NCBI GenBank assembly: GCA_012861695.1 | Contig: JAAOOA010000628.1 | Span: forward strand, 1-64,000 | DNA: 64,000 nt | Direction of reading: 5' to 3' | Origin: Trematomus loennbergii | Lineage: Eukaryota; Chordata; Actinopteri; Perciformes; Nototheniidae | Shown: positions 49,801-60,686 of the stretch, piece after piece | How the letters are laid out: every line of letters starts with the position of its first letter | Position numbering within the stretch: the stretch's first letter is position 1 | The notes under the pieces: model-generated | What the model saw: only the letters and a program-made list of their open reading frames with translations | What the model was told of the DNA's origin: nothing | Database searches by the model: none | Translations under genes and position numbers: made by a program

Positions 49801-52800
49801 GAATTGCAAACCACGCCCCGTAAACTCTGAAATGTTTTGTAGAGCCGCCATTTTATTATCCTTGCATTAGCATTATTAGCATTAGCATTCGCCCAGCGCA
49901 CAAACGCAGAGAGACTAACTTATGGCAACACAAAATAAAACATGGGAGCGGTGGAGATGAGGAGGTGTCGGCGTTCTTGCGATTTACTCTGAAGGCTTCA
50001 GTAGAAGCTGCTGGGAGTCCACAGCAGCTTCTACTGAAGCCAGTCCCCAACTCCGGGGACTTCCGGCCGGGGACTCCGGGTGGCAGTATACGCCGTGAAG
50101 TGGTTTGCGGCCTGCCAGTAAACCAAAAGCAGAAGAAGACGAAGTGACGTCAGCGGCTCATTTGCGTAATCTTCCCTCAGGGAACTTATTCCGGTGTGAA
50201 CGCGATCTGTACTAAGTGCCCTGGGGTAATAAGTGCCGGGGCACTAAGTGCCGGCACTAAGTACAGCAAAGTACTTGGTGTGAACGCGGCTATTGAATTA
50301 TGGGCCAGCACATAGTGACACTATACTTTGGGTATACATAGACTCAGACGGGGTCACCTCTTGGACTTGACTGAGCATGGAGCAGGAAGAAGGCCCTCCA
50401 GACACCGCCAGCAGCACCTGCAGCACAATCATCACAGCCTCACTTCAATCACTGTTCTGAGGGAGGGCAACACAACGTCAAGTCAGTAGAGCAAAAAGAA
50501 CAAAGCTTACCTTTTCTCCAGGGAAAATCAGCCTATTTTTGCCCAGCATGGCTCTGAACTTATGAATGAAGTACTCCTTGAAACAGCCCCTGACAAACCA
50601 GAAAGGATCTGAGTTAAGTCGGTGAAACACAGTAAAACCATGGATCATCTCTGCTAGCAGCACTGCAGTTCTATAAAGACCTGCTCATTTACCTCTTTTT
50701 TTTACAGAATAACAATTTAATTTACTATTTTTAATTTCAGTCACTCCCTGCACAGGTGTTTCACAATGAAAGTTTATCGGCTTTTCATCGGACATTGAGC
50801 ACTTCAGTACTTTGTTTACACGCTGCTGCAACTAAAACATTCATTGGGATGAATAAAGTCAATGTTATCTTATCTTACAACTGAAAGTGAATACTGGCAG
50901 AGGGAGCAGAAGCAGTGCATTTGATAACAAATCAAACAAAAAGAGTGCTCACCTGAGGCCTGTACTACAAAGCTGGTTCAACCTAACCTGGATATGTTGG
51001 AGTTAGCCGGTTGGCCTAAGCCAAAACATACGCGCTCTCGCTAGAGCTGTACTACGACGCTGGTTATCAAGTGGATCGCTCAAGCCAGCCGTGTCTATCT
51101 AGTTAGGTGCGCGTTCACATGAAATGGGTGGTATTTGGAGCATTCGACCAATCTCAAACACTGACAGCGTACTGACAGCGCAGCGTCATACTTCCTGATG
51201 AAAAGTGAACTTTAATATTAGTCAAATATGAAGAAGTTAAACTTTAAACATCCATGACTTAAACACTTTATCCAGGATAAAAGCCACATAGCTGCACCTG
51301 CAAGGTGAATACAGCTGGTAACAGAAAAAGTGTTTGAATGCGTACATTAACAGGTTTTATGAAATCACTGCCCCGTCTAAGACACGATCTGACTTTAATT
51401 ACATTTGACTCGAGTGTTTCGTCAACTTAATGTGTTGCTTAAAATAATACTTCTGCATACAGTATGTGACACTGTGAGTGTTGCACGGCCAGATACGGCT
51501 CAGCTGACTCAGATAAGGAAATGTATGATACATTATGATGTGATATGATATGAATGATAATGGGACACATCGACGTCTGCACTCACAGTGCCGCGGACTG
51601 TACTTAATGTTACTCTGATCCGGTTACTTATGTCGTGGCAGATATTTAAGTAAGCTTTCTTAACGCTAATATTATAATAGTCAGATTGCTCTGAAGATGG
51701 GAGGGGATATTCTATTCATTTTCACGTTCACACAGTCAGTTGATTTTGGCCGGGCGTCTTTCCTGCAACGGCAGTTTTTCTGTATTTACTTTATCCTGTA
51801 ATATGACTTGATCGCTTTAAACTTCGCACACTGAGCTCTGATTGGTCAGCAGGCGGTGCTTCACTGAGTGATCTCTTAGCCTGCCACCTAACCTGCTCCG
51901 GAGCAGGTTTGCCGCTCAGCATAAGTTACCATGGAGATCTAGCCTGCTAAAAAGAGAACCAGCGTCGTAGGCCGGAAAGCCCGAGATTTCCCTGAATTTA
52001 GCCGGCTAAGTGAAAATCCAGCTTCGTAGTACAGGCCTCTGGTGTCAGGATTATATGATTTCCAACTGATAATGATAGCATTACATCTTGTTTGACTAAA
52101 AGGACAATAAAATACTGATTTGGCTGGACTACGTTGACTGATGACTAAAAACATTATTCATGAAAAATAAATAGTTTGGGTTTTATGTGACTAATATAAT
52201 ATTACTAATATTCACAGACCTTGATTTAATAAACAGGTTTAGTTTAAAAAAAACTATTTAGGACATTTGCATGTTTATTTGTTAGTCTTTCTTTAGCGAT
52301 TCCACTCACAGGTACTGCACATGAAGCCAAGACAGTATCCATTTTCAACAGTTTCTGCAATCTTGAGCCAACTAATTATTTCAGTAGTGCCAAGATCACA
52401 AAAAAAGATCTAAAGCTGGAGGATCATGCTTATTGTGTTGCATAAATCCTTCAGTGTGTGTTAACATCCTTACCTGCAGTATGCATCTCCTGCTCGGATC
52501 ACCACCGCTGCACTTGCCTCTTTGCATTTCACACATTGCCTAGAAACACTCAAAATGGAGGAACAGACATCTTAAAAGCTGCTGTGAATGGATTTAGATT
52601 TGTTGACACATTTATGTGCCGTCATCTGTAATATTATGTAAAGATACTGTGGACAAATAAGGGTTGGTTACACAAACACAATTCAAACAGAAATGGAGAG
52701 GTTCCAGAGTAATAGCGGGGCCCTTCTGATTCAAGCTTTGGATTATGTGAAGTCTGTCTAAGCACAACACTGTTTCAGAGTTGTTGAAGAGTAGACAGCA

Positions 52801-55800
52801 CGCTGAAATAAATATGATCTGTCCTAACAACAATGAGCCTCAAAGCATAGCGTCAGGAAAAAGTACAATTTTTGAGAGTCTTGTATTTTATGTAGCGACA
52901 AAACTCCCATTTAATGAAGGCGCTGAGAGGCTAAGTTTGGTTCATATCTGTGACTCGTTCCCAATGAGCAGTGTGTACTGGACATTTTGTTCCATCCAAT
53001 TTAATAACTCAAATAAACAAACAATTACAGCAAGACCATAAGGTCTACAAACGGTATCGAACCAATCTCCCTTTTCCATCACACAAGCCCCGGCACACAT
53101 TAGGTTTACTAAATACCTTAAAGCACATCCATGTGACAGGATGTGACTTATTACAATTACAACAGTGTGCTGTAAACTAATAATTAATACAATTATAAAT
53201 AATCAACAATGGCAAAACCTGCATTTTGGCTCTTACACCAGGACAGAGGGGCTAAAGAACTGTTTTGTGTTCTTGATAACTATGGACTGACTCAGCATGT
53301 GGCGGAGCCCACGCACAATAAGGGGCACACTCTGGACTTAATTATCTCAAAGGGTCTGAATATCTCAAAGGTTGTGGTGACTGATGTTGCACTCTCTGAT
53401 CATTCCTGTGTTTTCTTTGAGAGCTCTATTTCTGTTCACAAAAATGTTCAGAAAGAGGTAACCACAAAGCGATATTTAACAGAAAATACTAGGGAAATGT
53501 TTACTTATAATTTTTCATCCACACTTGCCCCTGCTAACATCTCAGTAAATGAGCTAGTAGATCATTTTAATTCAAAAATTAAAAATGTTATAGATACCAT
53601 TGCTCCAACTAAGGTAAAGGAAGTGATTAGCAAGAAAATATCTCCATGGAGAAAGGCCATGACCGTGAGAACAGAAAAAAGAGAGTGTCGAAAAGCTGAA
53701 CGTAGGTGGCGAAAAACAAATCTCCAGGTTCACTTTGAAATCTATAAAGAGAGACTTGGCCTTTATAATTTGGAATTGAAAAACGCACGACAGTCTTTCT
53801 TCTCTGACATCATTACCAAAAACAAAAACAACGCACGTGCCTTGTTTGCTACCGTCGACAGACTAACTAACCCCCCAGTGTCAGTAGCCTCTGAATTTCT
53901 ATCCACCAGGGCGTGCAATGATTTTGCCTCCTTCTTCACTGACAAAATTCAGAAAATTAGACAAGCAGTCAGTGCCTCTACATCAGGTACAGCAAATGTT
54001 TTGTCCCTATGTCCACCTAATATCAATTCAAACACCATGACACAATTCATCAGATTAATGGTAAAAACTTAGAGGACATTATTCAACTTCTGAAATCCTC
54101 CTCCTGCTGCCTTGATATTATTCCAACAGGATTTTTCAAAGATGTTTTTCCTTGCATGGCCTCAGATCTACTTCATATAGTAAACACATCTCTTCACTCA
54201 GGTATTTTTCCAGAGGCCCTGAAAACTGCAGTCATTAAACCGCTCTTAAAAAAGAATAATCTAGATGCCTCAGTAATGAACAATAGGCCAATATCAAACC
54301 TGCCATTTCTAGGTAAAATCATTGAAAAAGTTGTATTTCAACAGTTGAGTAACTTCTTGCATTTAAATAACTGTTTGGATGTGTTCCAGTCAGGATTTCG
54401 TCCAAACCACAGCACTGAGACTGCTCTTGTAAAGGTCTTCAATGACATCCACTTAAACACAGACAGTGGCAGAACTTCAGTGTTAGTATTATTAGATCTC
54501 AGTGCTGCGTTTGACACTGTTGACCACAACATATTACTAGACCGACTAGAAAACTGGGTGGGACTTTCGGCAACAGTTCTAAATTGGTTTGAGTCCTACT
54601 TAAAGGACAGAAAAAACTTTGTTTCTATAGGTAAATACACATCTGAGTTGACAAATATGACATGTGGGGTACCTCAAGGCTCCATCTTGGGGCCTCTTCT
54701 CTTTAACATCTACATGCTACCACTGGCTCAGATAATGAAAAACAACAAAATAAGTTACCATAGCTATGCGGATGACACACAAATTTACGTAACAATTTCA
54801 CCAGGAGATTATGCTCCAATTCAAACACTGAGTAAGTGCATTGAACAAATCAATGACTGGATGTGTCAGAACTTTCTCCAATTAAACAAAGATAAAACTG
54901 AGGTAATGGTTTTTGGAGCCAAGGCAGAACGTATAAAAGTTAGCGCTGAGCTTCAGTCTGCAATGTTCAAAACAACAGATAAAGCCAGAAATCTAGGTGT
55001 AGTCATGGACTCTGACCTGAGTTTCAACAGTCACATTAAAACAGTTACTAAATCAGCCTACTATCACCTAAAGAACATATCTAGGATTAAAGGACTAATG
55101 TCACAGCAGGATTTGGAAAAACTTGTCCATGCTTTTATCTTCAGTAGACTCGACTACTGCAATGGTGTCTTTACAGGCCTCACTAAAAAATCTATTAGAA
55201 AGCTGCAGCTAATTCAGAACGCCGCTGCTCGAGTCCTCACTAACACTAAGAAAGTGGATCACATCACTCCTGTTCTGAAGTCCTTACACTGGCTTCCTGT
55301 GTGTCAAAGAATAGATTTCAAAATATTGTTGCTGGTTTATAAAGCTTTGAATGGTTTAGGCCCAAAATACATGTCTGACCTACTGCTAAATTATGAACCA
55401 TCCAGAACTCTCAGGTCTTCAGGGACTGGTCAGCTTTCTGTCCCCAGAGTCAGAACTAAACATGGAGAAGCAGCATTCAGTTATTATGCTCCAAATATCT
55501 GGAACAAACTCCCAGAAACCTGCAGGTCCGCTGCAACTCTTACTACTTTTAAATCCAGGCTGAAGACTTTTCTTTTTGCCGCTGCTTTTAATTGAACTAT
55601 TCACATCTTAAACTGCACTGTAACTTTTCCATGTATTTTTTTTTTTTTAATGTTTATTTTATTATCTTTTCTTTTTAATGACTGATTTTAAATGCCATTT
55701 TTAAAATGTCTTCCATTTTTGTAAAGCACTTTGAATTACCTTGTGTTGAAAGGTGCTATATAAATAAACTTGCCTTGCCTTGCCTTGCCTTACACTTTAC

Positions 55801-56326
55801 TTGAGTATTTCCATGTTATGCTACTTTATACTTCTACTCCACTACAGTTCAGAGGTAACTGGTGTACTTTTCCTCCACTACATGTATTTAATATCTTTAG
55901 TTACTTTACAGATGTGGATGAATGATGTGAAATATAACCAAGTGTTAAATCAGACTTTAGTTCCCTGGAGTAAATTCACAAGCTACCCTGCAGTATACAA
56001 AGTCATTCAAACTAGCTGCACCTTTACCAGCTTTGAGAACACTTTCATGATCAATCATTATAAAACATATCATATATTATTCTGAAATGGACCAATCTGC
56101 ACAATGACTACTGTTACTGTCGCTACTTTCACTATATTTTGATGAGAATACGTTTATACTTTTACTTGAGGAACATTTTTGAATGCAGGACTTTTACTGT
56201 AACAGAGTATTCCTACACTCTTGGACTTCTACTTTAACTTAACAAGATCTGAGTTACCAACGCTGTAACTTACCTGGGCAGCTCCTCGCGCAGCAGCGGC
56301 CGTGGTACTCCCTCCACCTGGCACAT
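37851..56326 (-). CDS. ctu2: CTU2, cytosolic thiouridylase subunit 2, 16 exons
   Basis: With CTU1, CTU2 forms the cytosolic complex that uses sulfur from URM1 thiocarboxylate to make 2-thiouridine at wobble U34 of tRNA-Lys, -Glu and -Gln. Exons in order: 56326-56274, 52539-52474, 50589-50511, 50417-50358, 49260-49201, 49097-48987, 48860-48619, 47228-47093, 47000-46869, 42866-42775, 42588-42497, 42258-42186, 41848-41755, 38703-38639, 38056-37998, 37911-37851. About 490 residues, near the family length. Visible motifs: zinc-binding CVKC and GCFKEYFIHKFRAMLGKNR; the P-loop-like AVSGGPSS; SKLMLGDSCTRLAVKLL; VRPMRDYSAKEIAYYNRMF; CLLCVC; CYSC; and the C-terminus EEIRDFLLEDEADEG. Start: ATG followed by CQVEGVPRPLLREELP. 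Phases agree except in exon 5 (one base short), exon 6 (one G too many) and the exon 12-13 join. Introns 1, 2, 4, 9 and 13 carry transposons. Confidence 0.93.
39128..40647. mobile_element. hAT element in CTU2 intron 13 (outer)
   Basis: Ends CAGTGTTTCCCCTA and TAGGGGAAACACTG are perfect inverted repeats of 14 bp, with AGCAGCGGTGC/AGCAGCGGCGC subterminal motifs. Flanks share GCCTG but no exact 8-bp duplication is seen, perhaps eroded. A second hAT is inserted inside. Confidence 0.7.
39285..40414. mobile_element. hAT element nested in the outer hAT, TSD CCTAGTAC
   Basis: Left end CAGGGCCGGTTCTAGAC, right end GCCAAAAATCGGCCCTG, with GCCCTAGG near both ends. The exact 8-bp duplication CCTAGTAC lies at 39277-39284 and 40415-40422. 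A CT-rich stretch (about 40108-40150) lies within. Confidence 0.87.
40856..41534. mobile_element. TTAA-target MITE in CTU2 intron 13, 679 bp
   Basis: TTAA at 40852-40855 and 41535-41538; ends AGGTCTCCCATTATG and CATAATAGGTGACCT. Sibling of the element at 21919-22596 with the same internal blocks (CAAAATACCAAACAGATCA, GAAACAGTATGGAGCTCAAA). Confidence 0.8.
42593..42614. repeat. (CA)n microsatellite next to CTU2 exon 11
   Basis: About 11 CA units begin 5 bp upstream of the exon 11 acceptor, so on the transcript this is a TG run at the splice site in place of a normal pyrimidine tract. Confidence 0.85.
42915..43592 (+). mobile_element. PIF/Harbinger-type MITE, copy 1, TSD CTG
   Basis: Ends GGGCCTCATTTATAA and TTATAAATGAGGCCC are perfect inverted repeats. 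CTG flanks both sides (42912-42914, 43593-43595), the CWG target duplication of PIF elements. A tandem GCGTACGC motif lies near the left end. It holds the empty version of the site used by a hAT in copy 2 (CTCATAAA at 43337-43344). Confidence 0.82.
43620..44410 (+). pseudogene. BEL/Pao-type LTR retrotransposon remnant
   Basis: The first part (to 43936) is an open frame with a gag-like region containing FDLREFADFLRSYEAAM. The continuation from 43940 is frameshifted. Near 44240 a pol fragment with DPLG is followed by stops, and a 39-bp segment is tandemly duplicated (about 44316-44393). LTRs, protease, RT and integrase are not readable. It is a decayed internal fragment in CTU2 intron 9. Identification rests on remembered motifs of fish Pao elements. 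Confidence 0.5.
44420..44930 (+). mobile_element. DIRS- or LTR-type retroelement 5' end remnant
   Basis: A TATAAATAGG box (44543) precedes an ATG at 44635 opening a short cysteine-rich frame with CPSCGSGF, then an in-frame stop, then CESCLDSHAVC in line with it. Pairs of CxxC with H resemble the gag start of fish DIRS elements. Only the promoter-proximal part is present. A perfect palindrome sits in it at 44761. Confidence 0.35.
44761..44798. repeat. Perfect 38-bp palindrome
   Basis: Two 19-bp arms, GACGGGCACAGCGGGTGCA and its exact reverse complement, meet with no spacer at an ATGCAT-like centre. Flanking CCCGGGGGGG and TCCCCTCGGG extend the pairing imperfectly to about 58 bp. Confidence 0.97.
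45615..45866 (+). pseudogene. BED zinc-finger N-terminus of a hAT transposase
   Basis: From the ATG at 45615 the frame encodes a finger with CLKC, then GGNTSNLSKHLAKVHH, giving the C-x2-C and H-x4-H ligands of a BED domain, followed by a serine-rich linker (SSSSVAPSTSNVS). The frame ends at 45866 without the catalytic region. The finger would bind the transposon ends. Confidence 0.7.
46068..46205 (-). mobile_element. LINE 3' tail nested in the hAT element
   Basis: Reverse complement of 29950-30090: shared blocks include GGGACAATGCACATTAATGA and GAGCTAATTTCCATCCGTAG. It is a 5'-truncated insertion of the LINE family at 28640-30090, a third level of nesting in this intron. Confidence 0.8.
47320..48560. 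repeat. CTU2 intron 7, repeat-like sequence
   Basis: Starts with CCCTCCTGTTGTGTTCGGGT, a terminus seen in TTAA-type fish repeats from memory, and has CTTCTGGGGTCATTTGGGTG near 48010. A CTCAGGC/GCCTGAG hairpin is at about 47620-47655. Termini could not be paired, so no element is defined. Confidence 0.35.
49440..49545 (+). mobile_element. LINE-type 3' tail in CTU2 intron 4
   Basis: Contains CATACTGATATTCTGTACAA, GATATTGGGCTATATAAATA and terminal TTGATTGATTGATT, nearly identical to 21750-21858. Only the last 100 bp are present. Confidence 0.75.
49618..50290. mobile_element. Harbinger-like MITE, 673 bp, TSD TA, CTU2 intron 4
   Basis: Ends GCCGCGTTCACACC and GGTGTGAACGCGGC with flanking TA (49616-49617, 50291-50292). 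It is a short deletion derivative of the family of elements A and B and keeps a trace of the Myb-like exon (GATGAGGAGGTGTCGGCG at 49957). An inverted pair CAGCTTCTACTGAAG and CTTCAGTAGAAGCTG (50000-50040) forms a hairpin. Confidence 0.8.
50956..52038. mobile_element. PIF/Harbinger-type element, 1083 bp, TSD CTG, CTU2 intron 2
   Basis: Ends AGGCCTGTACTACAAAGC and GCTTCGTAGTACAGGCCT are inverted repeats with one mismatch. CTG flanks at 50953-50955 and 52039-52041. Subterminal TACTACGACGCTGG and CCAGCGTCGTAG motifs repeat the terminus about 90 bp inside each end. No transposase found. Confidence 0.85.
53210..55795 (+). mobile_element. L2-type LINE, 5'-truncated, nearly intact ORF2
   Basis: Inserted in CTU2 intron 1, antisense to CTU2. 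The first frame (53209-54072) has the end of the apurinic endonuclease domain (HTLDLIISKGLN, DHSCVFFE) and the linker. After a frameshift near 54060-54100, the second frame (to 55595) holds the RT: LDLSAAFDTVDH, GVPQGSILGPLLFNIYM, SYADDTQIY with catalytic YADD, NKDKTEVMVFG and LGVVMDSDLSFNSHI, then a C-terminal region with HWLPVCQRIDFKIL. The 3' end GGTGCTATATAAATAAAC runs into a (TTGCC)n tail. The single frame break and missing 5' end make this copy inactive, but it is the youngest-looking LINE in the window. Confidence 0.9.
55800..56250 (-). repeat. Dispersed repeat, second copy, inverted
   Basis: Reverse complement of 34260-34650, with shared blocks such as GTATACAAAGTCATTCAAAC and TGATCAATCATTATAAAACA. 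It starts directly after the LINE tail, which may have inserted into it. Confidence 0.7.
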
Positions 56327-56742
56327 GACCTCTGACCTGGGTCTGGGACTGTACGTGAGTGAGTGGCGGGAGTCTGACTCTCAGCCTGCTCACGGCCTGT
56401 CAGCTGTAAAGCGGCTACATTTACTCAGGGCACTTTGTTCCACTTTCTGTTAGCAGCTGTCTCGTGTATATTTCATGGGTGTCTAATCGTGTCTAATGCA
56501 TAAGAATCATGTCTCTTTCTGATGACGTAGAGGATCTTCTTTTCTGATACTTGCAGTGCGATACCGCCCCCAGCTGGTGTGGAGGGTGGGTACAAATATG
56601 ACTGAATAGAGGAGAAGGGTCCAGCTGCAGCCGCAGCCGGTGGAGGTTGAACCTGAAGGAAGTTGAAGTTGTACTTCCAAATATGGTCAGAAGAGAGCTC
56701 GCCCAACACGTGAGACGCTGACGCAAGGATATTTTATCAGAC
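56327..56742. promoter_or_regulatory. Putative bidirectional promoter of CTU2 and divergent gene
   Basis: 416 bp between the CTU2 ATG (minus) and the ATG of the possible small gene (plus). It is the most GC-rich unique sequence in this part of the window, with CAGCTG and CACGTG (E-box-like, 56707) sites and no clear TATA box, as expected for a housekeeping promoter. Confidence 0.4.
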
Positions 56743-58936
56743 ATGGAGGTTTATAGAGAACAGACACAGACAATATATGGCGCACCGAGTACAGGTAATT
56801 AACGTCTTGTGGATTTAGATATAATTACATACTATTTAGGTTCTCGGTTGTTTGTCGATTTGGCTGTTTAGCGCAGTATAATTGTGTTTATTTAGCTAAT
56901 TTGTATTTGAAATATTCAAGTTAAAGGAATGGAATACATAAATAATATATATGTGTATGCTAACTGAGCGAGCATGTCCTATTAGCATACATGCTAACTG
57001 GATGAGCATGTCAAGCTAAGAGCTAAGATATACATCTTAGCTAAGATATATGTATATCTTAGCTTGACAGATGGAACAATAATAAACTCTAATCTTTACC
57101 AGAATCTGATTTTGTGTAAGTTTTAAATATTCATTGAAGGAGTCTTTCACATTTGAATGTTTATTTATTTAAAACATTTATTAGTTGCTATACGTGTAGA
57201 TATGTAGGCCTACATATGTCTATGATTATATTATTATTTTAAGTGTGGTTTAAAGGGGACCTATCATGCAAAATGCACTTTTGTACGTCTTTTATACATG
57301 AATATGTGTCCCCGGTGTCAGAAAACACAACCCTCTCTATTTTCCTCCATACCCAAATCTCTAAAAAAAGGGAGTAGCATGAAGCATTTTCGTGACACTG
57401 CCACCTAGCGAGCAGGAGACCTGAATATGAATGACAACGCAGAGAGTGTGAGTAATGTGAAGTGCTTAAAGTTTTATTTGTTTAACATTAATAACAATTC
57501 CGGTGTCTTGAAATGAATTGTGATTAGCTAACATTAACTATGATAGTCTTAAGGCAATACAAACAAAACATCTGTTAGCTTATGATAGCTTCTAACAGTA
57601 TTAAAGGCACTAAAAACAATTATTCGTTAGCTATAGCTTTCGGCAAAAGCATTATTAGCAAAAGCATTAGTTTCGTTAGCATATTTGATTATTTGTTTAA
57701 TGAAACTGTAGCGTGATTTTGGCAAGCCCAACTAGGTGTCCTACATTAATTGTTGATTTAATCACTAATTACAGTAAGAGTGTGAGTAATGTGAATCATG
57801 TTGTTTGTTTAAAGTTAACAACTATTCTGGTGTATTCAATTGGACAGCAATACAAGCAACACGTGCTAAATGTCATCTGTTAGCCTATGATGACTCGCTG
57901 CAAAACCAACTGTTAGCCTTTTTGTTTATTTGTTTAATGAAACCGTATGTTATGGTTATGTTATTTAGCAGAGGCTTTTATCCAAAGTGACTCACAAAAA
58001 CATAAAATAACCATAATTAACATTAGATTATCAATACAAATAGTTACATAGTCAGTTACATTACTTATTACATTTTTAACAGGGTAATTAGTCATCTGTA
58101 ACCTACTACATTTAAAAAAAGTAAACTTCCCAACTCTGATCATTAATTATAGTCAGCTAATTAATTAAACTTCAAAGGATGACAAAGCATGTCAATATGA
58201 TGTCTGTCCGCTACATTAAATCAGCAGTAGCCTAAGTTCTGTCTTCAGTGTAAATGCTTCTTTAATAGTCATTGTATTACTATTTGAATTCATTGTAAAT
58301 AATCTTAACTGTGCTGACTGCCTGTTTACTGTTTATCAGACAGTCTCATCATTCTGACATGTTTTGCAATATTGCATGAGGTGTTTTATTATTATTCTCA
58401 TCATGGAGCGTTTTGAAATACAAGGGTATGAAAGCCCTTAACAATATGTGTGTTTTAATTTCAGTAACACTTTATTTTGAGGGTCACTTGTAGATTATCT
58501 ACAATCTCTCAACAAACTCAGTAGCATGTCAATAGAACATCTGTTAGTTATATTAGGTTAACCATCTACAGATCAGTTGACCATCAGTAACAAGAGCTGT
58601 AAGACTCTGGATGGCAATATCTGTTGAGATTATTAATGCATATCAATTGTGCACCAATGCCTTAGCCTTTCCTATGCAATACTTTAGATTACATCTTGTT
58701 CTTATTGTTTCAAAGGCATGGCCAAAGGTTTGCCTTCTGGACTCTGGAGGCCAGAAGCTTGCTCGAGGGAACCCTTCAGCCAGTGTTCAGAGTGCCAGAA
58801 TGGATATCTCCCAGGAGAAGGTGGTCAACAGCAGATTGAAGAATCCACAGTGTGGAAATTGTGCCCAATAAATGTATTCTGCACTGAAATGCCTCTCGGT
58901 CAAATTGCATGTTTATCTTTTGCAGCTGGTGCATAA
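56743..58936 (+). CDS. Possible two-exon small gene, about 90 residues, unknown
   Basis: Exon 1 (56743-56794) starts ATG, encodes MEVYREQTQTIYGAPST and ends at a donor ACAG|GTAATT in phase 1. Exon 2 (58716-58936) follows an acceptor TTTCAAAG and continues in the same phase (G|GC) to a TAA at 58934. The product would have SGLWRPEAC, then CSECQNGYLPGEGG, and several cysteines in CSREPFSQCSEC. No signal peptide, membrane helix or known domain is evident. A TCTTTTGCAG motif near the stop could be another acceptor, so exon 2 might be read differently. The intron contains a partial TTAA element. It may equally be a chance combination of open frames. Confidence 0.35.
57254..57395. mobile_element. 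Partial TTAA-target MITE
   Basis: TTAA (57250-57253) then AGGGGACCTATCATGCAAAA, CCCCGGTGTCAGAAAACACA and CATACCCAAATCT, matching the reversed right end of the element at 21919. Left half missing. Confidence 0.65.
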
Positions 58937-58979
58937 ACACACTAACAGTTGTTTTTCAGTAATCTAGCACCTCTTCAAA

Positions 58980-59300
58980 GACACATTTGATTTGATTTAT
59001 TTTGATGTAATACAATAAAAAATATATATAATAAATGTATGTCTACATACAATATACATTTACAATTATAAATAGATGATATCATTATTACTACAATATA
59101 TATATATTTACGTTGTATGTCAAATTTGATAAGACAAATATAAAAGACTATCTTTTTACATCTGACATACAAAATACATTTGATATTAACAACAAATTGT
59201 TGTTGTAAAAAATAAATAAAATAAACAATAATAAATATAATAATAATAATAAAAAACATATTTTCATCCATGTAAATGTCTACTTTTGCAATTTTCATGC
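58980..59300. other. Very AT-rich stretch
   Basis: Runs of TA, AAT and ATAAT; no gene supported. Confidence 0.4.
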
Positions 59301-59436
59301 ATTTTTAGATGGTTAATAACAAGCATTACAATGTCTACTTTTGCGGTCATCCAATCCGCTAGGTGGCGATGTTGCAAAACAACTAGGGTCCTGGAGTGCG
59401 GTCCTGAGAGAGAGCCTCTGACGCTGCAGCTTCATA

Positions 59437-59649
59437 CTATTGGAGTGACTTGCAGTGGTCCTCGCTTTTTTTATGTCTCTCCAACGAGTTACGCAGGTGC
59501 TTCCAGTCTACATATCCATCCCTCCTAAATGCACCTTCAGCTCCTGGGCTGGGGAAATGTCTGCACATTTTACAGAAAAGCGAAATGCAATGTAATGTAA
59601 AAAAGCGCGTCCCTACTTGCGTTGTATTCCACTCAGGGAAAATCTTCAT
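59437..59649 (-). pseudogene. TTF-type zinc finger fragment of a hAT transposase
   Basis: Minus-strand frame with FCKMCRHF, AFRRDGYVDWKHL and LERHKKSEDHCKSL: C-x2-C, a DGYxDWK block and terminal histidines, the pattern of the TTF finger at the N-terminus of ZMYM1-like hAT transposases. No catalytic region follows. It differs from the remnant at 6156-6780. Confidence 0.6.
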
Positions 59650-59689
59650 ACCACCTCAACCAGTTTGTATAAAATGTATAATAATAATG

Positions 59690-60060
59690 ATCCTTATATT
59701 TATTATAGCGCTTTATCAATGAATCTCAAAGCGCTTTACAAATACACATTACACATACAGATCATACATACATGTAATGGTCATCTACTGTGGACAATAC
59801 CCACAGGAGCAAGTTCAGGTGAAGTGTCTTGCCCAAGGACACAACGGCTTTACAGACGCAGCGGCGGCGGGTTTCACCCCTTGATCTGATAATTATTGCA
59901 CAGCGCACTGCGCCACATCTTCACACCTCGAAGTCATCGAGGCGCTTTTACAAGTACACATTGATATCATACATGTACTGTGGACAATACCCACAGGAGC
60001 AAATTCGGGTGAAGTGTCTTGCCCAAGGACACAACGGCCTTATGGAGTTACACACAGAGC
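59690..60060. repeat. Two direct copies of a LINE/SINE-like segment
   Basis: CTGTGGACAATACCCACAGG followed by GTGAAGTGTCTTGCCCAAGG and ACACAACGGC occurs at about 59788-59845 and 59979-60036. The same GAAGTGTCTTGCCCA-type motif is in the SINE at 13290. The segment from 59690 has TAGCGCTTTATCA and AAAGCGCTTTACAAATACAC, a typical fish repeat opening. Confidence 0.65.
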
Positions 60061-60224
60061 TGAGCTGAGCAGAGCACATACACACACACACACACACCAT
60101 GCACCTTGGTGACTGACTGGACATCTCCTTCATAAAACTAATAAAAGGGGAGTAATCGGGCAGTTTGATGTGTGTAGAGATGTGTGTAGAGGTGTGTGTG
60201 GTTAACACGTAGCAGCCTGCAGTC

Positions 60225-60271
60225 CGGTCAGGCCCGGTACCGGTCCGCGGACCGGGGGTTGGGAACCCCTG
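60225..60271. mobile_element. hAT terminus, solo
   Basis: Ends GGGGGTTGGGAACCCCTG with GGTACCGGTCCGCGGACC just inside, a terminus known from hAT-Charlie-like elements. The other end was not found. A second hAT-like start, CAGGCATCCTCAAAGTCCGG, lies at 60313. Confidence 0.5.
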
Positions 60272-60392
60272 CTTTAGAGGATGAAATAATTGAATTGAGT
60301 TGGTTTAGGTCAGGCATCCTCAAAGTCCGGACTCCGGTCCGGATCCGGAACCACAACTGTCTCTGGACTCTGAGCAAATGATACTTTTCATA

Positions 60393-60438
60393 TGTATTAT
60401 CTGTATTATCTGTATTATCTGTATTATCTGTGTTATCT
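60393..60438. repeat. 9-bp tandem repeat, about 5 copies
   Basis: Unit GTATTATCT, perfect except for one GTGTTATCT near the end. Confidence 0.9.
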
Positions 60439-60686
60439 GCGAGACATCGCCACAACGCAACGAGTCAAAATTCTCCGCTATGTCCGCTGCATACAGCGCT
60501 CTGCATCTCCGACTGTTCCACTGTCTGTGTGTGTCTGTCAGCGCTTTGGTCCAATCACATTCAGCATCCCGTCAGCGTTTTTTCCCCCCACCAACAGTCT
60601 GCGAATCAGAGGCACAGTAGGGCGGGTCTTCGCGGAATGCGGGTGGGAAAAATGCGTGTGTCGTGTCGTCTCTTTCAACCTGTCTT

